Below are positions 35,701-47,700 of a stretch of 64,000 nucleotides of DNA, one piece after another; positions within the stretch are counted from its first letter, which is position 1, and every line of letters starts with the position of its first letter. The notes below the pieces were generated by a model that worked only from the letters and a program-made list of their open reading frames with translations, did not search any database and had not been told where the DNA came from. Source of the DNA: Heligmosomoides polygyrus polygyrus (Eukaryota; Nematoda; Chromadorea; Rhabditida; Heligmosomidae); contig OX377202.1 in NCBI GenBank assembly GCA_947396885.1, positions 11,284,001-11,348,000 on the forward strand, given 5' to 3'. The translations under genes and the position numbers were made by a program.

Positions 35701-38700
35701 GCCTTATGGTATACTCCCGTACGCTGCAGCGACGCGGGACTGCATGGTTATGGCGACGAGTCGCGACACGCGTAGCGCGGGACTATGTTCCTCTTCCGCC
35801 ACTCGGAGGTATAACACCCCTCTGCGACCCATCGCGGGAGCAACGGCGCGACAATTGTTTTCGCGACACCCGCTGTACCGTCAACCACTGCAGCGAAGAT
35901 GTGATCCGGTGTGGAAATACCGTACTCTCGCCTGCATCAGTGACAGCTGCTCGCGCTGTCGCCGAGCCCGTCGCGGGAGTATACCATAGGCTTAAGGCTC
36001 CGTTTATACTTCCATCGCCGCGATAGCATGTATAGATGCTAAATTGAATTATCGCGTCGCTCAGCGTCGACGCCACCGGGCCGGAAGGAATCGTGTGAAC
36101 CCGCGACCAGACGCAACGCTCAGCGTCGGATGGCGTCGCACTCGAGATTGTCGCGATGCGATTGAATGCAATGGATTGGACACAGCATTGCTGCTCCAGT
36201 TGTCCTTTGCACTGGATCCGGAAAGCAGGGAATAGAGAGATGGGACGCATCTCTCCGTTCGAGTCGCGTTGCTCGGCGAAGGAAGCATAAACGGCACTAA
36301 CGCATAAGTGCACGGCATGTCTGAAAGGCGACATGAGGGCAACCGGTCCAGCACAACGTTGCTTTTTTTGTGTCATTTCTTGCCGTTATGCTCGTTTTGT
36401 GTTAGCATCCTTCCTGTGACCAGTTTCAAGTGGGTAAGTTGTTTGAGCCACATCCTTCACAAGTAACAAAGAAACGTGATTGCCTCCCCTCCACTTAAGA
36501 TCTCATTATTTAGGTTTTGCTCTGCAATAACCTTTTCGTCCAGTGTTATAAATCTTGGGAACGAGTTAGTTCGTGTCCTACCGTTGGCATCAGTCCAAAC
36601 TGACAGCAGAATCCGATTATGGGCCCGAACGGCTTGCGAGCGATGCCAAGAATTCGCTTCACCTGCAATAAACAAACCTTAGAATATAAAATTTAGCTTA
36701 GCACAGGATTTCATATCTGTTATTAGGTGATATTATGTAGTAGAAGAGTAAGAATAATACTCTCCTGCAAGCTCGCGACGGAGATGATTCGGTCATGAGT
36801 TCGACTCCGCAACCAGGAGAGTCACCCCTTCCACAGTATTGGAGTTCTATGTATGTATGTATGTATGTATGTATGTATGTATGTATGTATGTATGTATGT
36901 ATGTATGTATGTATGTATGTATGTATGTATGTATGTATGTATGTATGTATATGTATGTATGTATGTATGTATGTAAGTATGTATGTATGTACGTACGTAT
37001 GTATTTGTACCCACCTCAAGCTGAGTGCCCATCATCGTGGATATGACGAAGATGAAGATGCCAAGGAAAACATTGAACCACAGCGTAACCTTGGCCTCAC
37101 GATTTGATCGCAGTAGGCGAAGTGGAAACGGCGTTAGAGTTCTGAAATTGTCTGGTTCTGGACGGTTCCGTGCTTGGAGAATAAAACATAAAAATCACAT
37201 TGGTAAATAATTAGGACTACGTTTAGCGCCTAACTCCTTCTTGGGTGCGCCACGATTTCTCATTTTTCCGTATGTTAGGGTTCTACGCTATTTTCCGAAC
37301 GCAGTTGAAAGCACGGTGCATGCGGGTGCCGATGCCTCTTCTTACTGTATCCTCTGTCTTACTGTATCCAATCTCTATTTGGCATGTGCACCACATTCTA
37401 CTTCTAGGGGGCAACGTGGATGCAATTTGAATGTGACACATATGTTGGTCAGATAATTAGCCGCAACTAAATCCCCTGAGTATAACAAGAGAAAAATGCT
37501 ATCAATATTTGTGTAAAATATATGTATGTATTTGTATTATGTATTATTAATATGTATTTGTTACATGCATCAGGCAAAAGTGCTATCTCTCATACGCATA
37601 CAACTGGCCTATGGAAAGTCATCTTCGTAGGCACTGCATAGCACTTATTTCTCAGTTTTTTCCTTATTGAGGTGCACAATGACACCATAGTATACCATGG
37701 GCAAGCTCGTCTGGTTTTCTGTAGTGATCATGTTACTTGTGGGTTGGCTGTCCTACCCTTCTCTGGTTATGTTTCTCCTTCATTGACGCGCAGGTTCATA
37801 GATGGTGGACCTTTCCTCAATGTTCTCGATAGCTTTTTTTTAACGCTTTCGTTGATTGTAAGTTGAGTTCTGAGTTTTTTTCCTATTCGTGTTCTTTCCG
37901 GGCAATTTTTTCGCGGCCTATCCTCGATCATTGGTGGCACATCCCTATGGATGTATTAATAATAAATAATAAATAAAACTCATACTCAGACTGAAACTCA
38001 CTCTTCAGCTACGGTAATATTCAGTTGAGTGACACCAAGGAACAGTGCCTCGACGACTACATCGAACGTGGCTGTGTAATTCTCTTCGGAAAAGAAGCTA
38101 ATCGTCTCTGGATAGGACAGAACCTGAAACTCGCTGATTTTCTATCAAGTAACAATGCTCCATCTGTTCATTAAAACGGACGAAAACATCTATACATAAA
38201 TGTTCTATGTATTATTATATCTATCAGGTTGAGTCATAAGTTTTGCAACAAAAATTGACTTCCAGCAAAAATAAGATTATGCCACAAAGGAAAAATGACT
38301 GACTTAAACGAAATAATTGCCGTTACTCTCAAAGAGTTTTTTCCGCTTTTCATGCACTGAGTGGATTACATCCCTGTAGAGTTGGTCGATTTCGACCTGA
38401 ATAAGACGTGTACCACCGCCGCGACCTCATCGACTTCGGTGAAGCGCGCGCCTACTATGGAAGAAGTGATCCATCGACCGAAGGTGATGACAGTCAGATG
38501 GCACAATGTCCGTGGTGTAAGTTGGTTGCTTGATTTTGGTCCAGACCAATTCCTAGATTTTTGCCAGCATTTGAAGTGACGTTAGCATTCGACCGTTGCT
38601 CTGGTGGAAGAAACGTTGGCTCGTATCGACTTCTTTCTCCATTAATTTGTGCTGGATCTTGTTGTGTCGTTGGCAAAAGCGAGCGTCGAGGATGGTGTCA

Positions 38701-41700
38701 CTATGTGGAGTAGCTGCCGGTGCACTGGAACACTACATATCCACCAAACGCATAGCAGGACCTTCTTTCCGTGGAGCCTCGGTTTTGACATCAGAACCCC
38801 AGCTCGTTGCGTTCCAGCTATTGCTTTCCGGCTTTACAGTTGTAGTGAAGTATCCCCTTCTCATCGATACTAAGGATTTCGATTCAGGACCCTCGCCTGA
38901 ACCGGTGCAGGAGCACTCGGCAGTCGGAAGCACAGCGATTTACTTGGGTTTCTGTCAACGCATGAGGCATTGGCGAAGGCAATTTTGGCATGTATATGTA
39001 CGATGTTTAAAAAATCGGGTCACGTTGTCGGGTAAGATTTATTTTGAGAGGGCGGGACTCAAACCCTCACTCAAGCAGAGGATCGGATTTGAATCTCGCT
39101 TAGCGATAGAGTTTGGTTCCAAAAAATCGCTGTTGTAACAGATTACCTTACTTCATCGTGATAATAAAAATAGATACAATGTTCATGATCAGAACTCCAA
39201 TAACTATCTCGGGCGAACTTGGTTCAAGATTTTTCCTTCGTACAATCTGACTAGGACGCGTGTAGCGCAGTCGGAGGAGGCGCCGGCTGTCGCGTGCACG
39301 CGAAACCAGGTTCCTGGCTCGGATTTTCCGCCCAGGCTGAGTGCAGAGCATGTTCGAATCTACCTTGGAACAGGTAGGAACTAATTCTCAGAACACTGGG
39401 CCATTGATGTCCCACCAGAAGGAAAGCAAACGTGATCCTTTTTGTCGTGATCAAACGTTTCTGCTGTGCTTGGGGCAACTCATCCAAGTTCACCCAGTGC
39501 TTGCGACGCACCAAATTGTCGTAGACGCAGTACTTTTCATCCATCGTGATGATCGAGTCGATCCAAGCAAAAGTACGGCGACGGTTGAGGAGCGAAGTCT
39601 CTTGAAACAATGCCTTCATCGTCCAAGACTATTCGTTGAGTCATAGGTTATGCCTTTTCTTTGTTAGTTTAGCGCATACCAGGAAGAAGCTGAGATCACC
39701 TGTAATGGCAGTTTTGTGTTTTCTTATGCTGTTATCTCCGAAGGCTGTACCGTCATTGGGACGGATTACTTCCAATACCTGCTAAATCTGTTGCTGTTGT
39801 TGTCGCCCAGAACCGGTTCTGACCGACGATCAACGGTAGACTGGCTCATTTTCGAAGATGTTCGCCCATAAACCAGAAAAAAAAAAGATTCTAACGAACT
39901 AATTATGGAGTGCAGAGGAATGGATGGCGACGCATCTGTACTTCGTCGCCGTAATACGCCTCATTTGAAGGAATTTCGGGGTACTGTATCTGTCGAATAC
40001 TTTTCCAAATTTGAGAGATTGACTATTGGAGCGAATTCCTTACGTTCTATTTATTTCTACTGGCATACTATTTGGTATGGTGACAAGCAGTCTATTCGTG
40101 TATACACACCTCATTATCTACACTTCCTACTGTAACACTTTTTAAACTATATAACTTCTATGGAAAGGAATGACCATCGGATGACGCTTATGTATGAAAA
40201 ATCAATAATATCAATCGATATTGTGTTTCATATATCCTAAAGTTTGCTGTTTGAGAACAGAATTACGCAGCTCCAATGGATGACATATAGATGGCTTCAC
40301 GCCAGCCATACGAAACACAATATCGATAGATATTATTGACTTTTCGTATAGAAGCGTCAGCCGATGGTCATTCCTTTCCCTAGAAGTTATATAATTTTAA
40401 AAGTGTTACAGTATGAGGTATAGGTAATGAGGGAACGTAAGGAATTCGCTCCAATAGTCGATCCTCCCAAACTTGGGAAATTAAACCTTAATCATAGAGA
40501 CAAATAACGAGCATGAAAAACTCAGTGGAGAAATACGCAGTAGATAGACAGATGTGCACAGCACGTCTTACATAGGTAAATGACAGACCCCTGCAGAAAA
40601 CGAAAACAAATAAGTAGCTATGAAAATAATCATAGAATAATAACAACAAAATAATAGTAATAATAATAATGCGACAAAATATCCCAGATCACGAAGCAAA
40701 ATTCTACTTCCGGGCTTTTGGCGCCAAAGGAAAGGAGGCGTGTCTTACCTTACAGATCTTCGTGTCGACACATTCGACGGAGATGGTTCGTTTGCTGCCG
40801 CCTGTGCCAGAATTGGAGTCCACTACGTGCACTGTTAGTGTCCTGTAAAACGAGAGATTCATTAGAATGTTGATTTTATTGATTGCCGCTCGATTTCTGT
40901 GTAGTACACTGCTTCGGAATGGAGCCGCTGGAATGCAGTGGCTTCTCAGTTATATGTAGTTCGTTTTCATTTTTTGAAAAGATAAACTAAACTTCAAATA
41001 AAAACTTTTAAATTTTCTTATAATGGTAGTAACATTGTATATTTAAACAGTAATGTTATATTTAAAATTAAAATTAATTAAATTAAATTAAAATTGAACA
41101 AAATTTAAAATATTGAAAATAAAATAGTATATTAGTAGAACATTGTAGATTTAAATAGTAATACTATATTATATATTAAAATTACATTTGTAACAAATAA
41201 AACAAAATTAAAATTCAATTTTAAATTTACTTGCATTAAGCATAATTGCTGAAAAAGGCTTACTCGAGTAATTGTCCCAAAGAACGAAGTAGAAAAGAAT
41301 GAGCGAGCGTTGGCGCAGTTGGACGAGGCGCCGGCTGTCGCGTGATCTACAAATCGAGGATCCTGGTTCGGATCCTGCCCCCACCAACAACGTCTTCCAT
41401 TCCTCCAAGAAATCGATGAATTGGTACCAGGATTGACTTCGAACGATAAAACATAGACTTCACTATCCGCCGTCGCAAGTGGTTGCATCGGCCAATTACG
41501 CATTCAAATAGCTCAAGGATGTAAAATGCGTGGCGTATCCCACAAAGGGATTGATTAACTCCACCCTTATCGTTTGTTTTTAAAGGATGGAGGTCGCGTG
41601 GTCTACATTAGCAAGAAAAGACTGCCTGCTCATCCAAGGGGTAAGTGCTTTGGATAAGGGTAAGATTGCAGTGGTAAATCTGCTCTTCTCAGTCTTAGCA

Positions 41701-44700
41701 GCCCATATCGCAGTCCTAGTTGCCTTCGTCTTCGTCATCATCTTCACCCTCCTTCAGGTCACCGTTCTTACGTACTGAAATCCGCGCTGTCGCCAGCAAC
41801 AGTCCCCCGTAGGAATAACGAGTGGACCGAACAGGAACTGTTGCTCTCGACGTTGTTTTGTTTGTTTTTCGCCACTTCAGCACGGGGATCAGCATGGCGT
41901 TAGTTTGTTTTGTTCTCGAAAAACAGCCGACTAATCACGACACAGCTACATGGTCACAGATTCGCTCTGATCGATAAAATCGTGCTGAAAATGCAGGAAT
42001 GCGTTCTGGTCTAGGTTGTGCACTTGGACACTTAGATAATCTAGTTCACTACGCAATCCTCAAGAGCTCCATCCAGATCCTGCTCCTACAGCTGTGTGAT
42101 CCTGTCGTGCTCATTCAGGTGATGTGTGAGAGCAGACCACTTCTATTGGAGACTCCCTTAAGATCTTACTAGAGTGTACAGTCGGTTTCAGTTACTCCAA
42201 GACCTCAACTAGTCACCCGATACCAGGTTCGGATTCCCTGGTTCCTGGTTCGGATTCCCCCCCCCCCAGGCCCCATCCCAGAGGTTGGTACCAGACTTGC
42301 CTGGGAAGGATAAAGCGCTGACTTGTTCATCAGCTGGCCACCGCAAGTCATTGTATGACCAAATACGCATTCAAATCGCCTCCACGATGTCCTCTAGAAG
42401 TAGCTCCACGCATCCCGTAGAAGTAGAATGCGTGGCGTATCCCACAAAGGGATTGATTAGCGTTGTCCTTATCGTTTATTTCTAAAGGTAGAGTGGTCTA
42501 CATTAGCAGAAGATGACTGCCTACTCCATCCACTGAGTACGTGCTGTGGATAATGGTACGATTTCAGCAATGGATCTTCTCCGATCAACCTTAGCAGCCC
42601 TTACCCTTATCACAGCCTTAGATGGTTTCATCTTCGTCAATACCTCATCCTCCATCAGGTCACCGTCCTCATCATCATCACCAATCCCACGGTAAAGGAT
42701 AAAGGGCGGCCTTACTGCATTCCAAAACGGATGCAGTAAGGCCGCCTTTATCCTTTACCACTTAATGTATTAAAGCTGAAACCTCTGCTTTTCCATCACG
42801 ATTTTAGCCGGTTCTCATAGGATCCTCCGTGCCACCGATTTCTTTATGGTGGCTCGTACATTAAGTGTCTCTTTCGACTACAGTAACACGATCGCCCGTC
42901 CCCGATTATGGAAGGGTAACCGGGAATTGAGCCCGCCTTGGACGAGTTTTCGCCGACGAGCAGAGTTGATTTTGAGACATAGAGCAGGATTTGCGCTATT
43001 CAGCAGGAAGAGTGTTTTATTTGCTTGTTTTGTGGCCTTCATACCCTAACTTTCATTTTTCATGCATTTCGATATCGTCAAGAGGTTCAGGGGAGGATCG
43101 CCTTATAAAACTCTTTGACGAAGGGCCTGAGCGCTAAAATATTCTGACATAAACATTACTAGAGACCAGGCATACGGAGAAAAACAGAAAAAGACCGCAA
43201 AAAGAGCCTGATTTGGCTACTGCTATCGTCGACAAATGAAGGGTAGGTCTTGCCTTATCCCCTAAGGTTATAGCGTTAACGTCATTTTTCGAGCTTTTCT
43301 ATCTCCTCTTCGTTTTCTCTCACTTTACTTCCATAGCAGTTTAGCATATAGAGATGCTTTTGCGATATTTATCGTTATGCAAACTTAACTTGCAAATAGT
43401 ATTTTGTAATTCTAGTTTAGGTGACAAATCGAGTGCGTTTGGTATTGTTCCACAGCAGTGGTTGTCTGCTCGTATCGCGTCATCTCGTTGTGAAATCTCG
43501 CCCGAAACGGGCGCTTTGCGGACCCTAATGTAATTGAGCGCTTCGCTCAGCTTTTTATGTTCAGTAGGGGAAGATACCTAACGTAGCGTACCCCTTTGTG
43601 GTGTATGGTACCCCGCGGTTGGGCGGGAAAGCTGCGTACGAACTTTGTGGACCTTAGGGCCTGTTCTTCGAGCGACAAGAGCGGCAAGAGCGACTGGAGC
43701 GACTGGGGCGGCAGACGTGGTGTAGTGTACATAATTAACTGCGTACTCCACACTCCGTTCGAGACGAATGTAGTGTGAAATGCGTAATTATTTACGTACA
43801 CCACACTACATCCTTCGCCCCAGTCGCTCCAGTCGCTTTTTGTCGCGAAGTATGAACAGGCCCTTACGTAAAGACACCACCGTGCACCGCCGTGGGTCAG
43901 ATTTTTTCGGAGGAGCGCGCTTGCACGCCAAGAACGCATGAGGACGCTAACTAAAGGTTAGACACGCGCGCGTCACATAGATCAAAGTACTGATCTTCAA
44001 TGTATGTTCAAGTCTGTGCCAACAGCAGCGTCCTGTCTTAGCAAAGGAGGGGGCTGGGTAGTTTCTTTTTCGGTGGAGAAGCTCTTCAGTACGACCCATG
44101 CCGCTGCCCCTGCCATTCTTACGTCTTCACTCGTCGCTCCATTTTGGAATCTTATTCTCTTCGTATTTTCATGTATTGTCGCGATTAAGTTTCTCATGCT
44201 TAACACTGTTCTCTGCACATAAAAAGGACTGAATGGGCCGCTTTCCCTACCGCTACAATTCTAGTGCCATCCTGGGTATGTGGAAGGTAGATGGCACAGG
44301 ATCTTCTAGGCAGGATCTCAACATTTCATTTCGTTGTTCACTGTTTAGCGTTGGACGACACAGAAGGACTAGAAGTTTATAAATAGATGAATAAATAAAA
44401 AATAAAGGACGGCCAATGGTCAATCCCTTTTGGGTTGCGCCACGCATTCTACTTCTATGGCATTTCGAGGAGATGTTTGAACGCGTATTTCGCCTTACAA
44501 TGACTTGCGTTGACCAGCAGATAAACAAATCAGCGCTTTATCCTTCCCAGACAAGTTTGGTACCAATTCAACGACCCCAGAGGGATGGAAGGCTTGGTTG
44601 GCCTGGGCGGGAAATCCGAACAAGGAACCTGGTATAGGGTGCGCGCGACAGATGGCGCCTCCTCCGACTGCGCCATATGCGAGGACTACATCATCTAAAG

Positions 44701-47700
44701 GACTTGCCCGGTATATGGCCACACGTTGTCGGACAGAATATGAGTTTCACGATGATTTTCTGTGCATTTCCACATTGATCGCAGCCACCTAGGTATTATG
44801 CAGAATTCTGCTCAAAACATCTGCTGAACATCGAACTCCTCATACGAAAAAACAGCGTGTTATTGCACTGAAAAAGATGCATCTGTCTTGCATGTCCTTA
44901 GCGCTCCCCAATCACATTCTCATCTGGCCCAACAACACATTACTGTTGTTTGGATTCCTCTGATCTTTGTGATGCTTTGCAGAAGGCAAATATTGTTCAC
45001 CGTATTTTTAGACCCCTGCACATGGAAAATCGATTGCAAAAGATTCGATTAATACAATTTCACGTATTAAAATGCAATTTTCATTACATTCCAATTTTCC
45101 AAATTGGATAGTTTTGAAACCAAACTGAACATCTTTCAAATCGAAAACAGTCAGAATTATTTTTTGTCCAAAGACTTTTTTAGTAGGACTTTCTCTGAAA
45201 GTGTGCAAGTCATCTGCGCCAATAATATAGCGACTGAAATTTGATGCAATTTCAATTTTTCCAGGAGCAATAATGGTTAAAAGCGTATTTTAAAACGCAG
45301 GAAAATGGCAAGTTTAATGTGAGTTGCCGGAAGAGGTCACGCCATACACTCGTACAGCACGGCGAAATTTTCATTTGATTGATAGAGTAAAAAGAGATAG
45401 AGTGCTATTTACTAGAAAACAGACAAGTAGATGTGTCTGTTTTTCGCAAATTTTCTATTTTATTTATTTTTTAATTCTTTTGTATGCAGACCAGTGTAAT
45501 CTATGCCCACGCAACTTTCGCTATCAATTACATGAAAATTCTGAGGGAGTGCATGGGGCTGGGGCGATCACTTTTTGTATACTGAAAAATTGCCTGCAAT
45601 TTGAAATAAGCTTCGATCCATTATTTTCCTACAAAAAACAATGTTTTATAGGATTTCAAACGCTTTGTTTGCCTACAAGGGCAAGTGAAGCCTCAACAAA
45701 TCCAAGAATATAATATTATTGATATATTTTTTCTGGTAAAGAGACCAAAATTTATTTTCACTTTAAAATAAATAAAAAGAGGCATTGATTAATAAGTATC
45801 TATTTTTCTGAGTCACTTCATCTAGGAGCGATTCTAGGCAGTTAGTCGGAACAGGATGCGAGCTGTCGTGTGCGCCTCGAATCGATTCAAGGTTCCAAAC
45901 CCGCCCAGGCCAACCGAGCCATTCGATCTGTAGGGGTTTATGAATTGGTAGCGTACTTGTCCAGGAAGGGAAAAACGACTGCAATAATTCACTGCAGATG
46001 GCTAAATACGCATTCAGATTATGCTCACTACGTCGGGTAGAATGTGAATGCGTGGCGCATTCTAAACAGAGTTTGATTAGCGCCGACTTCTACACTTTAT
46101 TTCACATAATAACTTTATTGTAACTTTATACTTTATTTTACTTTATTCCTTATTTTTCTTTGCGCTTCTTTTCCAAATAAGTAGATTTATTTATTTTCTT
46201 ATTTTTATAGAATGTATTGATTAGCTTAATACCTTCACGGGCATTTCGCTGCTTAACAATCTACTTCATGCTTTGCTTCATCTGTCAGCTATTTTCCGTC
46301 ATGGCCAGTTTCTAGAAAGCGACAGTGAGGTTTTCATCAAAGAATGGAGCATATGTGGGTGTACTTATCCCGCAAAGAGCCGGACGAACTGTTACTGAAT
46401 TTACCAAAAATAATGAGCTAACGTACGTGGCGATAGGCACTCCTTTCCTTGTGCCTACAACCACCTTATTTAATCCTTTTTCTACAGAAAATTACAATTT
46501 TAAGGTTTATTGAAAATACGGGAGACACCAGTAGTAAGTGCCCCCTTCGGCATAAATTCTTGGGTACATTAGTGCTGTAATTTTGTGTAATTTTTAAGGA
46601 TGAATGTTTGAGCGGACAAGTCCAGTACAGCCAGCGTTCAACCAACATCCCTATGATGCATAAGTGGTTTTGAGCCGAAATTCATGGCTGGTTTAGACGA
46701 GCGAGCAGATTTGCTGGTCGGTCAGCCGTAGACCAAGGCCGTGTTGGAGGCTGGTCCAGTTTTTGCTTTTCCGCGCTACCGAGGCTGCTTGGGATGCTGA
46801 GTAATGGCCTCAAAATCTCGTTTCACTCTCCTATTTACAGTATCCAGGCCAAACCCCAAGGATAACAGGCTAAATGCTGGTGTCATACAAACTCCTTAAG
46901 GAATGAGCCACGCATTCTACTTCATGCTTCAACGGATTGTCGTGGAGGCGTTTTGAGTGCAAAGTTGACGACGTATACAATGGCTTCCGGTGGCCGATGG
47001 TCAAACGAAAGAATAAAAAGGAATCAGTCAGTTAGTTAATTAGGTAATTCGTTAGACAAGTAAGTGTTTTATAATGGGATATACATGATTTTATTGAGCG
47101 ACATGGAAATCGTATATGCCATTTTCACTTCGAATTGGACAGTTTTCAAATCAAATTGAACACCCTTCTAGGCTAGCTTCAAGATTTCTGAAATTAAAGC
47201 GAACTCTTCCCAATCAAAATGGTCTTTACGCAGGTTGAGCTACAGATTTAATAGGATGGTTAAAATAATTTCTTGTTCAAGAAAAATTTGGTAGAACTTT
47301 CTTTGAAATTTTAAAGTTCACCTGCCTAAATAAGTGTAATTTATAAACAAAAATCTAGAGGAAAAATACTAAACTCCTTAATGTTTCAAAGTACAGCAGG
47401 GAAGAAAGCATATAGCGCATCAATAGATCAGATTCGCGCCGTGCACTCAAAAAGTTGGCCGCGACTTTTATTTGATTGATAGTGTACATGTCACCTGCAT
47501 AAGCAGCCACTAAAGTGAAGATATGTGTATTTTTTACAGTTGTTTTGCTGCATAATTAACAGGTGTCAACCCCATACGAATAGAAATTCTACCGTAAATC
47601 GAATAAAAATCGCTGTGCCATGGAAGAGGGCATGACGCAGTCTCTTTTTGCCTCTAAATATGGCCGCTTTTCTGTCCTTTAAAACAATGTTTTCCTTAAA

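Noticed and set aside
35372..36376. Several 95-197-codon open frames
   Set aside because: They fall inside the GC-rich MITE chain on both strands and have no protein-like features.
36795..37107. Open frames of repeated MYVC / YIHT
   Set aside because: Translations of the TATG microsatellite.
38596..39138. 180-codon plus-strand open frame in intron 2
   Set aside because: Longest unassigned frame, but no motif I recognise and it lies among transposon relics; kept as unassigned only.
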